Source: Chaenocephalus aceratus (lineage: Eukaryota > Chordata > Actinopteri > Perciformes > Channichthyidae). Taken from it: a stretch of 64,000 bases of DNA. The notes under the pieces are model-generated. The model was not told the origin of the DNA. It saw only the letters and a list, made by a program, of their open reading frames with translations, and made no database searches. The number at the start of each line of letters is the position of its first letter. The first letter of the stretch is position 1. The position numbers and the translations under genes were made by a program. The stretch spans positions 21,766,218 through 21,830,217 of the forward strand of contig CM043800.1 of NCBI GenBank assembly GCA_023974075.1, written 5' to 3'. Below are positions 1-10,561 of the stretch, piece by piece.

Positions 1-1881
1 CACAATCTGTGCTGGCTACGACACTACTAAAGAGTGACACACCTGAGAGATGGAAGGAAAAGCAGACTAAGGGACAAAAAAGACCTGATAGCAGTTTTCC
101 CTCCGCAAGGTGACGCTGAGGTAGGAAACGAGATTCGCCAAACCCCCCAAAGCCCCCTCTAATCAGGACAAGATAACCCTATTGCCCTTTGTCTAGCATC
201 TGTCCCGCCTTGAGTCTGTGCCCGCTAACGTGATTAGCACAACAATGTTGGGAGACCTTCCTGTGTACTCACATAACCAAGCCAGTTGTCTATGTAGTCC
301 AAGGTCTTTCTGTTCTCAGTCAGAAACAAGCCCGAGAAACAAGACACAGGTGTCCTGAAGACATTTATTCTCCACTCAAATGGAATAGCATGCGCATGCT
401 GAGTTGCCAGACAGATACATTATTTACTTCCACATCCAAATCCATGAGGAGTTACTGTATAAGAACTTTTGTTTGCTCTTCAGGCACAGAGAAAAATAGC
501 CTTTTTTCTTCCACTCCATTGACTTGGTGTAGAACAAGACACCTGATAGAGTCATCTTAGTTTTCACCATCTCTACTACTTAGAAAACACTAATTACCTC
601 TTTAAGAGCAAACAAGACAAAACGCGTACATTCACAGGCTAATGTTTACCATGAGAGAGAGATTCACACCCCTTAACCCCGGGCTATAAAGAAAGTTAAG
701 CTGAGGAGCAGGGTGAGGTAGAGGCAGTCATTATCTGGAGGCTAGAGTAGCCGCCTCAACGCCCCATTGCCCTGCGGCACAATGTCAACTGCACCTGATT
801 TGTGTCCTGTCCAGGGCTGAGGATCTCGACTCTAATTTGGCTTTGCTTAATTAGATCTTTCAGAATCCGTCTCCTCTCCTGCACCTTCCAGGGCCACAGG
901 GGACTCGTAAAATAATAGCAAAGGGCTGAAGGGCTTCGGCAGTACTGTCCTTACCGCTGGTTATATCCTGGATGGGTGCCCCTTCCTTTATAAATAGACA
1001 TCATTAGCTTTCTGTTGACTTGGCAAGTTACTATAATGTAGGGACACATGAAACAGCCATTACGCCACCTCGAACCTCTTCTGAGATTCACATGGGAGAT
1101 TGGGGAAGTCACACACTTAATAAGGCTCTGCAAGTGAATGCTTACGATGTATATAAATTAAAATGTCAATGAATTAAACATTGTGGCAAATGTAATAAGG
1201 TCCTGAATACATTCTTTGTAGTAGTCCTGATCTACTGTGAGAAAACCCATGGCAGCCCATTCAATATGCAATCCGTGTCTCAGTACTGTACGATACCAGT
1301 CACCTCTGTGGAAACATTTGTATAACTGCCTTTTTTTATTTATATTTGAATGTTGTATGTCTTTTAAAAATTGACCTAGATTCTCTTCCAATAAAGCTGA
1401 TGAGGAATATAGAAAATATGCATCATTTTTGCAGGTCATTTGGCAAAGTCTGGCCTCTAGAGCCAACAAATTGATCTATCAGGTGAAATGCGTAATAAAT
1501 ACATAACAAACACGTGAGTGTTGATCATCATTTATTTGATTTATTCCTATAGAGCAATTATTCACTCAATTTCTTGAATGAGGTTATAATTAAGATGCCT
1601 TTTAATTCTTGATTTCAAGGAATTGTTTGGATTTGTTTCCATATACTGTATGTTGCAGCAACTATTTTTGATTGATTGAACAATTGTTTAGTACAATGAA
1701 AGACAATAAGGAAATATTCCCATAGTCCAAGGTTACATCTTAATACAATTTACGTTTAGTTTGACGAACAGTAAAAAAAAAAAAAACACTAGTTATAACT
1801 AGAGAATGCAATTCCTGAAGAAATTGCTAGTGGGAATGCTTTATGCTGAAAAGTTGACGCTAAACTGCTATGCTGAAATGT
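1..1881. other. Non-coding stretch, presumed intron
   Basis: I see no gene, RNA gene or recognisable transposon here. The sequence is AT-rich with scattered stops in all frames. A 14-base A run lies near 1772-1785. The longest open frame (minus strand, 1158-1469, about 103 codons) shows no family motif and is taken as chance. If the minus-strand exon at 36820-36952 is placed correctly, this lies deep in the intron that follows it. Confidence 0.6.
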
Positions 1882-1990
1882 AATGTGTAAGAAGAAAGTG
1901 AAGAATTTAGATTAAAATTAAATGTGTAAGAAGAAAGTGAAGAATTTAGATTGAAATTAAATGTGTAAGAAGAAAGTGAAGAATTTAGAT
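1882..1990. repeat. 39-bp tandem repeat, 2.8 copies
   Basis: The motif aatgtgtaagaagaaagtga restarts at 1882, 1921 and 1960, giving an exact 39-bp period. The first two copies are full length and the third stops after 31 bases. Copies differ by about one base, so the duplication is recent compared with the neighbouring 140-bp array. The repeat directly precedes that array. Confidence 0.9.
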
Positions 1991-2006
1991 CTTCTGAACT
2001 AACTTG

Positions 2007-2899
2007 ATGGCGAATGATATGTCGCCATGGCAATGGCATTTGATGACACCCCATAATACGCTTAGATGCGTTCATGGCTGCATCGTTACCAAACCTGTGA
2101 CATTTTGGGGCGTTTGGAGCAGTTTCACTGAAGTTATGAGAAAACCGTGTTTCATGGCGAGCATTGTGTTGCCATGGCATTTGAAGAAATCTCAAAACTG
2201 TCCCGTAGATGTCTTCACGGCTGGACTGTTAGCACAAATGTGAAGTTTGAGCACTTTTTAAACATTTTCATAGGAGTTATAGCACGTTTTATGGCGAGGG
2301 ATTCCATGGAAACGGTATATGGTGAGATCTCAGATTTGGCGTAGAGCAGTTGAGGCATGGACCGGTGATATACAAGTGAAGATTGTGGGACGATTGGACC
2401 GTGTCGATTGGACTTACAGCCACATCGTGTTTCATGGCGAGTGGTCTGTCGCCATGGCAACGGCATTTGATGACACCCCATAATACGCTTAGATGCGTTG
2501 ATGGCTGCATTGTTACCAAACCTGTGAAGTTTTGGGCTGTTTGGAGAATTTTCACTGAAGTTATGAGAAAACCATGTTTTATTACTTTACTCTCTCTCTC
2601 TTCTCTCTCTCTTCTCTCTCTCTTCTCTCTCTCTTCGGCATATGATGATGACACCCCATAATTGATGAAGAGCTGTTGAGGGCAGTACCATTAACCTTTA
2701 TCTGAAGTCTGCTGCTCTGAGCATGTCAGTTGGAGTGATGACATCATCGTGTTCCATGACACAGGTGTTTATATTTGAACTAACGAGGTGTCCAGAGATC
2801 AAAGGTTTCCATTGTTCTGAATGAGAGATAAACCTCTTACATGTGAATGTTTTGTGGAAGAACCGTAGCAGATATCTGTGAAATTTCAAAACGTGAAGC
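2007..2899 (+). repeat. Old tandem array of about 140-bp units
   Basis: Units start with an atggcga-like motif at 2007, 2154, 2291 and 2434, then diverged starts near 2581, 2756 and 2900. Spacing is 137-147 bp once a CT-rich insertion near 2590 is discounted. Units 1 and 4 are close over about 140 bp: both carry tttgatgacaccccataata, gcttagatgcgtt and gaagttatgagaaaacc. Units 2, 3, 5 and 6 match only in the downstream half, in a block running from a gttgatggctg-like motif through a tgtgaagtttt-like motif to the next atggcg. The first unit half in units 2 and 3 is heavily changed. This looks like a decayed satellite or the tandem core of an unidentified mobile element. It may continue toward 3.7 kb but becomes too diverged to trace by eye. 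Confidence 0.7.
2590..2635. repeat. CT-rich 11-bp microsatellite
   Basis: A pyrimidine tract of ttctctctctc units with an 11-bp spacing between tt pairs, about four copies. It sits inside the fifth unit of the 140-bp array and lengthens it, so it arose after the array formed. Confidence 0.9.
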
Positions 2900-4093
2900 A
2901 TGTCAAGGAAGTTGAGTATCTGAAGTGTAATTTGTGTGTAGTTTCGGGTTAATAATGTGGCCTTTTTGGCAGTTTAACTAAAGGTGTGCGGCTGCTGCCG
3001 TGAGGAAATATCAGCCTGAAATTACAATGGGCTTTAATGGAGGAATGTTGAACGTTTGTGTCACTTCATGGCCTCAAGAGGCATTTTGTTTAATTATTTT
3101 TGCTTCATTATTTGTCATTTTTCAAGCTACGAGATGTTTTCCTACGTTTGTCATGATAAATTATGTCTCAGGAATGTAGGGTTTGGGAATTATGGCAGTT
3201 TAAAAAATATATATGAAGGTACATTTCAAGATGTTCTACCCTCTAGCTGTGACATCACGCACTCTAGTTAATGTTAAAATCTGAAGAAAACCTCTAAAAC
3301 AAGGTCTGAACAATGTTAAATATCTCTAAAAGTAAGGATCAGATTTAACAGTTGTTTTACACGAATAATGTCAGAAAGATGTGTAACATTTTAAAGTTAT
3401 AATGACGTTTCTGAGTGAAAGTATGAATGAACAGTTAGCAGTTGAAGTTGCATGAAGATTTGTTGAAGTTGAAGATTTTCTCCATTGACTTCAATGGTTA
3501 AAAATGTGATGTATTATGGGATGTATCTGTGGAATTATGAAAGTTATGAATGAGAAAAGTAATAGCCATCGATTCCCGACCGAGCTGAACGTTTTGATGT
3601 TTGAACGGAGTTTCTGCCATGTTCAATGCGGGAGGAGAAGAGGGCCAAAATACCGGCGGAATAATAAACTTTTCGTGCGTAGAATAACAGTTATTAAATA
3701 ATATATATTTCTCAGGACATTTCTTTTCAATGATATAAAACAGATATAAGCAGAAAAAGCTCACAATCTAGAGCATGGACTCTTCTTCAGTGATAGACTA
3801 GTTAACCTAAGGGTCAGTCAGTTTATCTCTACCTTGAGATGGGGACATTCTGAAAAACATCTTCAGAAGAAGCCGGGCAGTCGGACAACTTGTTAAAGTG
3901 AAGACTCAGAGTGACTGATGTGACCTTCCCTACAGTAAGTAATGCGCCTCACTGCCAATTATGAATCCTTAGCTTTATCTGAAAAGTACCCCGCAACTGG
4001 AAGTTGTCCGCCTTTATAATTCTTAGGTGCAAGAATGTATACTTGGGCTGTAGCTGTCAGTATGTCATCAGCACTTAAGCCTTATTTCTGTGA
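2900..4093. repeat. Probable continuation of an unidentified dispersed repeat
   Basis: No gene is visible. The stretch at about 3440-3700 includes the phrases ttgacttcaatggttaaaaa, gaccgagctgaacgttttga and ggcggaataataa. I associate these with dispersed fish repeats but cannot name the family. It may belong to the same element as the 140-bp array upstream. Boundaries are not defined, and no terminal repeats or target duplication were found. Confidence 0.35.
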
Positions 4094-4101
4094 GTTGTTT
4101 C

Positions 4102-5098
4102 CAGGGTTGGGTTGTAACGGAATACATGTAACGGCGTTACGTAATCAGAATACAAAGTAACTGTATTCAGCTCGCGTTACATTTGAAAAACGAGTAATCT
4201 GATTACAGTTACTTTTGTACACCTGAAGTGAATACATTTTGGATTACTTATTGGAGTTATTGGCGGAAAGATTCCCTCACAACATTTAATATTCATTACT
4301 AAAGGTACAGCCGAATCATCACAGCACACAAAACCTATTACCGCCGCAGATGGACCAAAAAAGGGAGCGTTTGAAAAAAAAGGGGCGGGTCCGCTCAGTG
4401 AAACGATAACAACGAAACATGGAGGAACAAAAGTCTGCGTTTAAGTCGTGTGTGTGTGTAGAGGTGTGCGTGAAAGGCGGTGCGTGAAAGGCACTGCACG
4501 CTCGTCTTCTCAGAGGCTGAGTTAACCCTCCCGCTGCCTCCTGGTGCTGCAGAGATTTCATGAAGTGAAGGAGGTTTTCCTTCCACAGACATGAATTCAT
4601 AGATCAAGGCAGACTGGTGCACACACTCTCCTGTTTTGCCGATCCGGTGCTTAAACAAATATAGCTCTACACCCCTGGCCGAAATGTCCTTAAAATGAAG
4701 TCCGAGTTCGACATTTTAATTCATGTCCTGCCAACACAGGACAGAAGGCGACACGCCCGTTCTAAGCCGTGTCCCTCACTCCTCACATCACAAGCTGCAT
4801 CCCCAAAAAGTTTATTATGTTGTTGCATCGTTTCAGATATGATGTTTCAGTTGTGCTCTTGATAAGCCATTAAAACAGTAAAACACGTTCTGTTTCCTTT
4901 TGCTTTTTGTGTCTCCTGTACACCAAAACATACCCATATGTGATGGAAAAAGAAAGTAATCCAAAAGTAATCTAAAAGTAATCTGATTACGTTACTTTTT
5001 TAAGACGCGTAACTGTAACTGTATTCAGATTACTTCCAGAGCCATGTATTCAGTAATCAGTAACTGATTACATTTACAAAGTAACCCTCCCAACCCTG
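4102..5098. mobile_element. Non-autonomous hAT element, 997 bp
   Basis: The element is flanked by a perfect 8-bp target duplication, gttgtttc, at 4094-4101 and 5099-5106. The ends are inverted repeats beginning CAGGGTTGGG, exact over 10 bp. Both ends then carry many short copies of gtaatc, gattac and gtaac-type motifs, the subterminal repeat pattern typical of hAT elements, where transposase binds. The 8-bp duplication is diagnostic of the hAT superfamily. No transposase frame survives inside; the middle, 4310-4800, has no recognisable coding motif. It was probably mobilised in trans by a relative elsewhere in the genome. The intact duplication suggests a fairly young insertion. Confidence 0.88.
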
Positions 5099-5106
5099 GT
5101 TGTTTC

Positions 5107-8100
5107 ACAGGAGAGTTCTGACACTTTTTTTACATAAAGACGTCTGTCGATTAAGTTGTAAATGCATTATGTTCAATTCATCTATTGTGTAAGAAGATCA
5201 TCAGAGTTCATTTAAAAAATGCACTGTCATTGATATAAATACTTTGCTGTTACTGTAGGTCATATATATTTAACAATTTTAAAGCATATCGCTAATTAAA
5301 TTGTATTCATGTTTTTGCCTCACTAAGTATGTTTTGGCTTTTTTGTGATTAAAGTTTTTTTGCTGTAAACGGACAGTAGATAATCTATCTCTGGTTTATT
5401 CATCACTGCCACTCTTGCTTCTTTTTTGTCTGTAAGTTTTAGAATTTATTTTAAGATTTGTCTGATACCTTTTAACACTCCACATGGTCAGACTCCCCGT
5501 TACATTATAGATATGTCAATCCAACAAGAGTCTTGGGGCAGTCTAAGATAAAAGTCTCTTGGTTGTTCCAACAAATTGCCTGATTGCCAATGGTCGGCTT
5601 TTCAATCACAGACCCTAAGGTTTTAAACTCCATCTCAGCCCTCAGACAAACCAAGCTCACTTCTATCTGATGGCTCTCCTGGTTGTATTAGGTCACCTTT
5701 CAATGCACAGATCAAATCTTTCGCTGTGCACCTAGCTTTTATTTGTCATATGTATTCCCCTTGTCCTTGTTCTACTGTGCCACCTATTTGTTTTTTCATG
5801 TTCATTTATTCTCTAGTTTACATTTTTATTAAAATGTAAATGATGGATTAGAACTAATCAGATCAAACTTAAGTGTTTAGTGCTCCCATGAAGGCCCCAA
5901 CAAATCAAGACAGCCGCTTTCATAAATTATACTCCAAGGCACTGTGAAATCTGATAAAGGTCCATCCATCCATTGGTGCCTCTCCCAAGGGCGAAAGAAC
6001 ATCCATAACAAGATTAGGACTGATCCAGCACATCATAATTCATAAAGAGCACCACTGGACTACACCCTGGTCACAGCCTTTAGGTGACACTATCTGTGGC
6101 AAGCCACAACAGACCGAGCAGGGAAAGGAGGGTGATAAACAACAGAAGGTGGGGTACGCAGAATTGATACATTAAGTAAGGTCACAAATAGGGAACTGGG
6201 AATGAAGAGATGTTAATAAGGATGGGGAAAAAAAGGTGAAACAGAATGTATATTTTTTTCGACTTTTTTCTGTATGACCTATCCAATAAAACGTTGTTCC
6301 TCTGACATTATAGGCCAGAGTAATCAAATACACAAGAAACTAGAGGGAGCAGAGGTCTGAACTTAATAGAATCAATGGCTGTGTTAGGGTTTAAAATGCG
6401 TCCCTGATGCTGCTTGCTGTATCGTTACTGGCCAGCTATCCTTGGCCTTGATGCCTATCTTTTCACCAGGTGTTCTCATTCTGCCCTGTACCACTGACTG
6501 CTCTGAAAAGGTCATGTGGGATTTCAGACGCTATCTTTGATGGTCTGCTGTCCCCAAACTGTCTGTTTATTTAGCGGTGTCCGCAATAACCTTCAGAACA
6601 AATAAATAAGTAGAGAAAAAAAGATGTGGAGCTCGAGCAATTTCCCTGAAAGGCACATTAGTGTTGTCATTCCCCTGATGTTTTGCCTCCCTCTGAGAGA
6701 AGCAAATGTAAAATGGCCTCATAATGTAGGGAAATTGTTCACAGCCCAGTAAGAGCTCTCAGTGGAAGACGCCACACTAACAGACATAAGCACCTTGTTG
6801 CTAACACCAGACGTTAATGTGTTTGGTGCCCATCGCTGTACAAAGTAAATGACTAATAAAGTTATTATTTGATGTGTTTTTTTGACTGTCCGACCTTATG
6901 AATAATTCCAGACAAGCCTGGAGTTATGTAAAAAACAAAACATAAATGGAGGCTTTGATAAAAGGAAAACCCGTTGGGAGGACGGACGAGTTCCCATGCT
7001 AATGGAACATCTCACAGAGGGACAGTGCAATAATAACACATCACACAGACTTAATCGACTTATCACAATGACACGCAGTGACAGGGTTCCTGCTGGGAAT
7101 CTGAGGCTAAAAAGCAAAAAGCAAAGCAGCACAACAATGTCCTCTAAACTTACAGCAGACATTTTCTAATAACTGATCTCATTTCATTTAGATTTTTTAA
7201 AATACAGTTGATACACCTGCATACATTATAAACGTTTCTTTAGGATCTAACAATAAACTCAAATGACTTATTTACATTGTGGTTCTTAAGTGGAGGCTCG
7301 GACGCCGGCAGGCAAAATAGATGACAAGTGTATAGTAATACCAATTGTTTACGCTAATAAAAGTATGAAAATGTGTTACAAATATGCCATGAAATGCCAA
7401 CTGATATGTTTTGGTCTAAGAAAGGTTGGAGAAATCTATAAGTAGTCAGACCCGCCTTGTCTATGGACGGTTGCTAAGCCATTATCAATCACTGTTCAGA
7501 GGCGGGGTTTAGCGAAGGGTCAATTTTGTGATGCTACAAAAGCACTCATAAATGAAATATAAATGGCATATCTTAATTTTCAGAATAAAAAATGTGGCAT
7601 TTAATGTAACAGATCAAATGACTGATCACTCACACACACACGTATCATAATGTTAGACAAGTGAGAACATCAGTGTTGGCTGTATAGGAGTCTTCTCCAT
7701 TGCAGCTGGATCAATAGAGAAGCCAAGCAGCTTTGCATGAGGGCACGAAGGACTGACAGGTTTCCTATTCCCAAGGCTGACACACCACCTGAAGTGCAAA
7801 ACCTAGTCTCATTATCAACACCCACCCCCACCCCCACACTATCATTCCCAGCTCCACCTCTGTCATACTTCTTCTCGCTCATTCATATCATTTTTCATTA
7901 CTATAACCCTCATCCATCAAGCATTTTGAATCTCTTGTAACTTTGAAATATTCTAAGCAGACTAAAATAGGTATCGACATTTTCTGTTCTTTGAAACTTT
8001 CCACCCCCTCTGGCTGCGGTGTTTCTCATTGACCAGAGATCCATTTTAAATGACATCTCCTCTGTCATTTATTTCTAAATATAAATAATGGAAAAGCATT

Positions 8101-9270
8101 CACTTCATACTCTTATCATTTTTCATGGACTTCATTCTTAATCATTTTTTAGTCATCTACTGGATACCAAGCTCCTCATCTTTCTGACTTCTGTTCTCCA
8201 AAGATCTCATTTAAAATGCAAAAAAGACCAAGAGGTGACTGAAAGGAAAGTATTGAATTATACTGTGCGGCGCCCACGGGGAACTCTTAACCTTTTACAA
8301 GTGATCTCTCCATTGTCTACACTCCGAACAAGCAATACTCTTCACTTTTTCCTATTATTTTAAGCAAGAGCTGTGACTGGTTTCTCTGCAGGTCTTTATC
8401 ACCTGTAGACCATTGCCCACACCTCTGGGGACAGCCATGGGGCACACTGCAAAAGGTAGAAATGAAGCGTGAGAGAGAGAGTAGGGGTGCCAGCCAAGGA
8501 GTGATGCTCGAGCAGAAAATAAATGAAATACAAGTGGTGCTATTGTTGAAGTAGACTGTGCCTTTCAGCATTTAAGAGAGATGAGGCCACGTCAGCAAGT
8601 ATTGTTGTCTTCTTTCCAAGGAGAGAGGAGAAAGAGGAAAAGAGCATTTTCTCAACAGTCTGCTCACGTTGACCTTTTGAATTTTCCTCCAGGCAGTTCA
8701 GGATCAACTGCCCGATTTGCCCATGAGAGAAGCGGATGAGTGGACACAAGAAAAGAGAGGAGGGAAGGGAAGTAGGATGTTCACATTTGTATTCGCCAGT
8801 GTGTATGTAATCACATAATGCAAGTTCCATACACATTATTTAATGCCGTGTCAAAAACAGCAATTATTTTATTAGCAGAAAGTAGTTTACATGGAATATA
8901 CACTGCCTTTCTGTCCCATATTGGGAATGTTTGAGCGATATTTACAGTAAATGTGGTTACATAAATTGCTGCGAACAAAAAGTGTTCATATCATAGATAA
9001 ATGCTGTTACCACAATATTGATATCAGGCGCCATCCTAGTGACTGGGGTTAAGGCTGAAACTGTGATCCGCAATGTCTTCAGTTTAATATATTCCAACAC
9101 TGTTCTTTTATTGTTGGAACAAAGTATTTCTGATATTTCACGAGTACTGAAATCCTTAGTCAGTCATCATTCTGAGTGTGTAAATTACATTTTAAAACTT
9201 TCAAAGAGCACTTGATGGAAACTGATCTTCCAAATGCTGCACCAAGTTGTTCACTGATTAGGTCCTCCTT
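5107..9270. other. Non-coding stretch, presumed intron
   Basis: I see no gene or RNA gene. Short simple-sequence tracts occur at about 7628-7641 (CA) and 7818-7838 (CACCCC-like). Open frames are short, lack family motifs and occur on both strands, so none is called. Confidence 0.55.
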
Positions 9271-9271
9271 A

Positions 9272-9345
9272 GGCAAGGCAAGGCAAGGCAAGTTTATTTA
9301 TATAGCACCTTTCAACACAAGGCAATTCAAAGTGCTTTACAAAAA
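9272..9345 (-). mobile_element. Retroposon 3'-tail fragment
   Basis: Read on the minus strand this is gtaaagcactttgaattgcc, then gtgctatataaataaactt, then repeated ttgcc units. This pattern of a conserved end followed by a short tandem repeat is the 3' tail of a fish non-LTR element or a SINE derived from one. On the plus strand the repeat reads (aaggc)4-5 at 9272-9291. The body of the element is absent, as in a strongly 5'-truncated insertion. The exact family is not assigned. Confidence 0.6.
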
Positions 9346-9587
9346 ACGAAAGACATTAAGAAAATGGCATTTAAAATCAGTCATTAAAAAGAAAAGATAG
9401 AAATCTAAAGATAGATAGAAGAAGATCCTTAGTGTTTTAAAGTGCGCTGATCAGTAAAATCACCCACTATAGTTCTGCCCAGTCTGCGCACAGCATGCTG
9501 CATGGGTGACTGTTGCCTAAAAGATAATGAAAGTCCTAACAAGGACAAAGGATTTTCGAAATAGTGAAACTTCTTATTTATATGCAT

Positions 9588-10553
9588 TAGGGGTGTAACG
9601 GTATCCGTATTCGTCCCGTACCGTCACGGTTCGGCACATGCAGTCACACGGCGAATACGCCTATTTTTTACGAGTGGGAAAAAAGTCTGTCATTCAGGGC
9701 AGTATCCACTACACTATATATAATCCAGGGGGCGGTATTGCGCCTGTTTGCCAGCCGCCCTTAAACAACAAATGAAGAACAAGAAGAAACAACAACAAAT
9801 CGAACTAAATACAAGAAGAAGAAAAGTTAGTATGGTGAGTTCAGATAACACACAGGAGCTAGAAGACCCACCTGCTTCTTTTAAATCAGCTGTGTGGGAA
9901 CATTTCGGGTTCCCTGTGGACTACAATAACGATGAGGTGTGCGAGTGGTGGATCGGACGAGGACGGTGTGTCGGCGTTGTTCGATAGCGGTGCGGTATGC
10001 TAATGGTAACACACGCCAAACATGCTAAATCATATCAGAAGGTATCACCCAGATTTGCCAATCACCGGAGCCCGGCAAAAGACAACAGCTGTTCAACAGC
10101 TGATCCCCGCTGTTTTTAAGAAGCCAATCGACATGAGCGCAGAGAGACCAAAATAAATAACGGAAGCTTTTGGCATATGTTTTTCAACGACTTTGCGCTC
10201 TGGAAACACTTTCTTATTATTTATGATGTAATATTTTCAAGACATTATTTTTAGTTTTACAGCTTGATGAAACCTTTTAGTTTGACATCAGCCATTATAG
10301 ATAATATGGCCATCTGAGTGTGTGTGGTACTGTTTGTGGTTTGTTTTTAACTGTTTAATACAGTTAATTATTCAAAATGTCAGAGTTCCTTATTTTGAAA
10401 CTGAAACTTGCACTACTGTTCAAAAATAAATAACAACAAACCTGGAATTACGCATTTGGGACTTTTTTTTGCTTTTTCTTGTTGTACCGAAACCGTGACC
10501 CCCAAACCGAGGTACGAACCGAACCGTGACTTCTGTGAACCGTTACACCCCTA
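9588..10553 (+). mobile_element. Internally deleted hAT-Ac-like element, 966 bp
   Basis: A perfect 8-bp target duplication, atatgcat, sits at 9580-9587 and 10554-10561. The terminal inverted repeats are TAGGGGTGTAACGGT, identical over 15 bp, followed by diverged subterminal copies of cacggttcg and ccgtac motifs. The coding remnant at 9748-10150 resembles the N-terminal BED zinc-finger region of a hAT transposase. It then jumps to AT-rich sequence that looks like a 3' untranslated region, so the catalytic core has been deleted. This is the usual origin of a non-autonomous hAT family. Confidence 0.92.
9748..10150 (+). pseudogene. hAT transposase N-terminal remnant (BED finger), broken
   Basis: The first frame (9748-9987) has a lysine/glutamine-rich start, then DPPASFKSAVWEHFGFPVDY. 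This matches the opening of the BED zinc-finger domain that hAT transposases use to bind DNA. The expected cysteine pair after this motif is lost and the frame runs into a stop at 9985-9987. A second piece near 10020-10145, in another frame, reads NMLNHIRRYHPDLPITGAR, which matches the segment after the finger. A frameshift and the absence of the RNase H-like catalytic core and dimerisation region make it non-functional. It lies wholly inside the hAT element at 9588-10553. Confidence 0.75.
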
Positions 10554-10561
10554 ATATGCAT

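Noticed and set aside
684..694. gggctataaag as a promoter TATA box
   Set aside because: No initiator, CpG-rich context or reading frame follows. Single TATA matches are common in AT-rich intron.
1158..1469. 103-codon minus-strand frame
   Set aside because: No family motif, no splice context, AT-rich composition like its surroundings.
1882..2899. Repeats with regular spacing that might suggest a CRISPR array
   Set aside because: The units are contiguous tandem copies without unique spacers, and the DNA is vertebrate.
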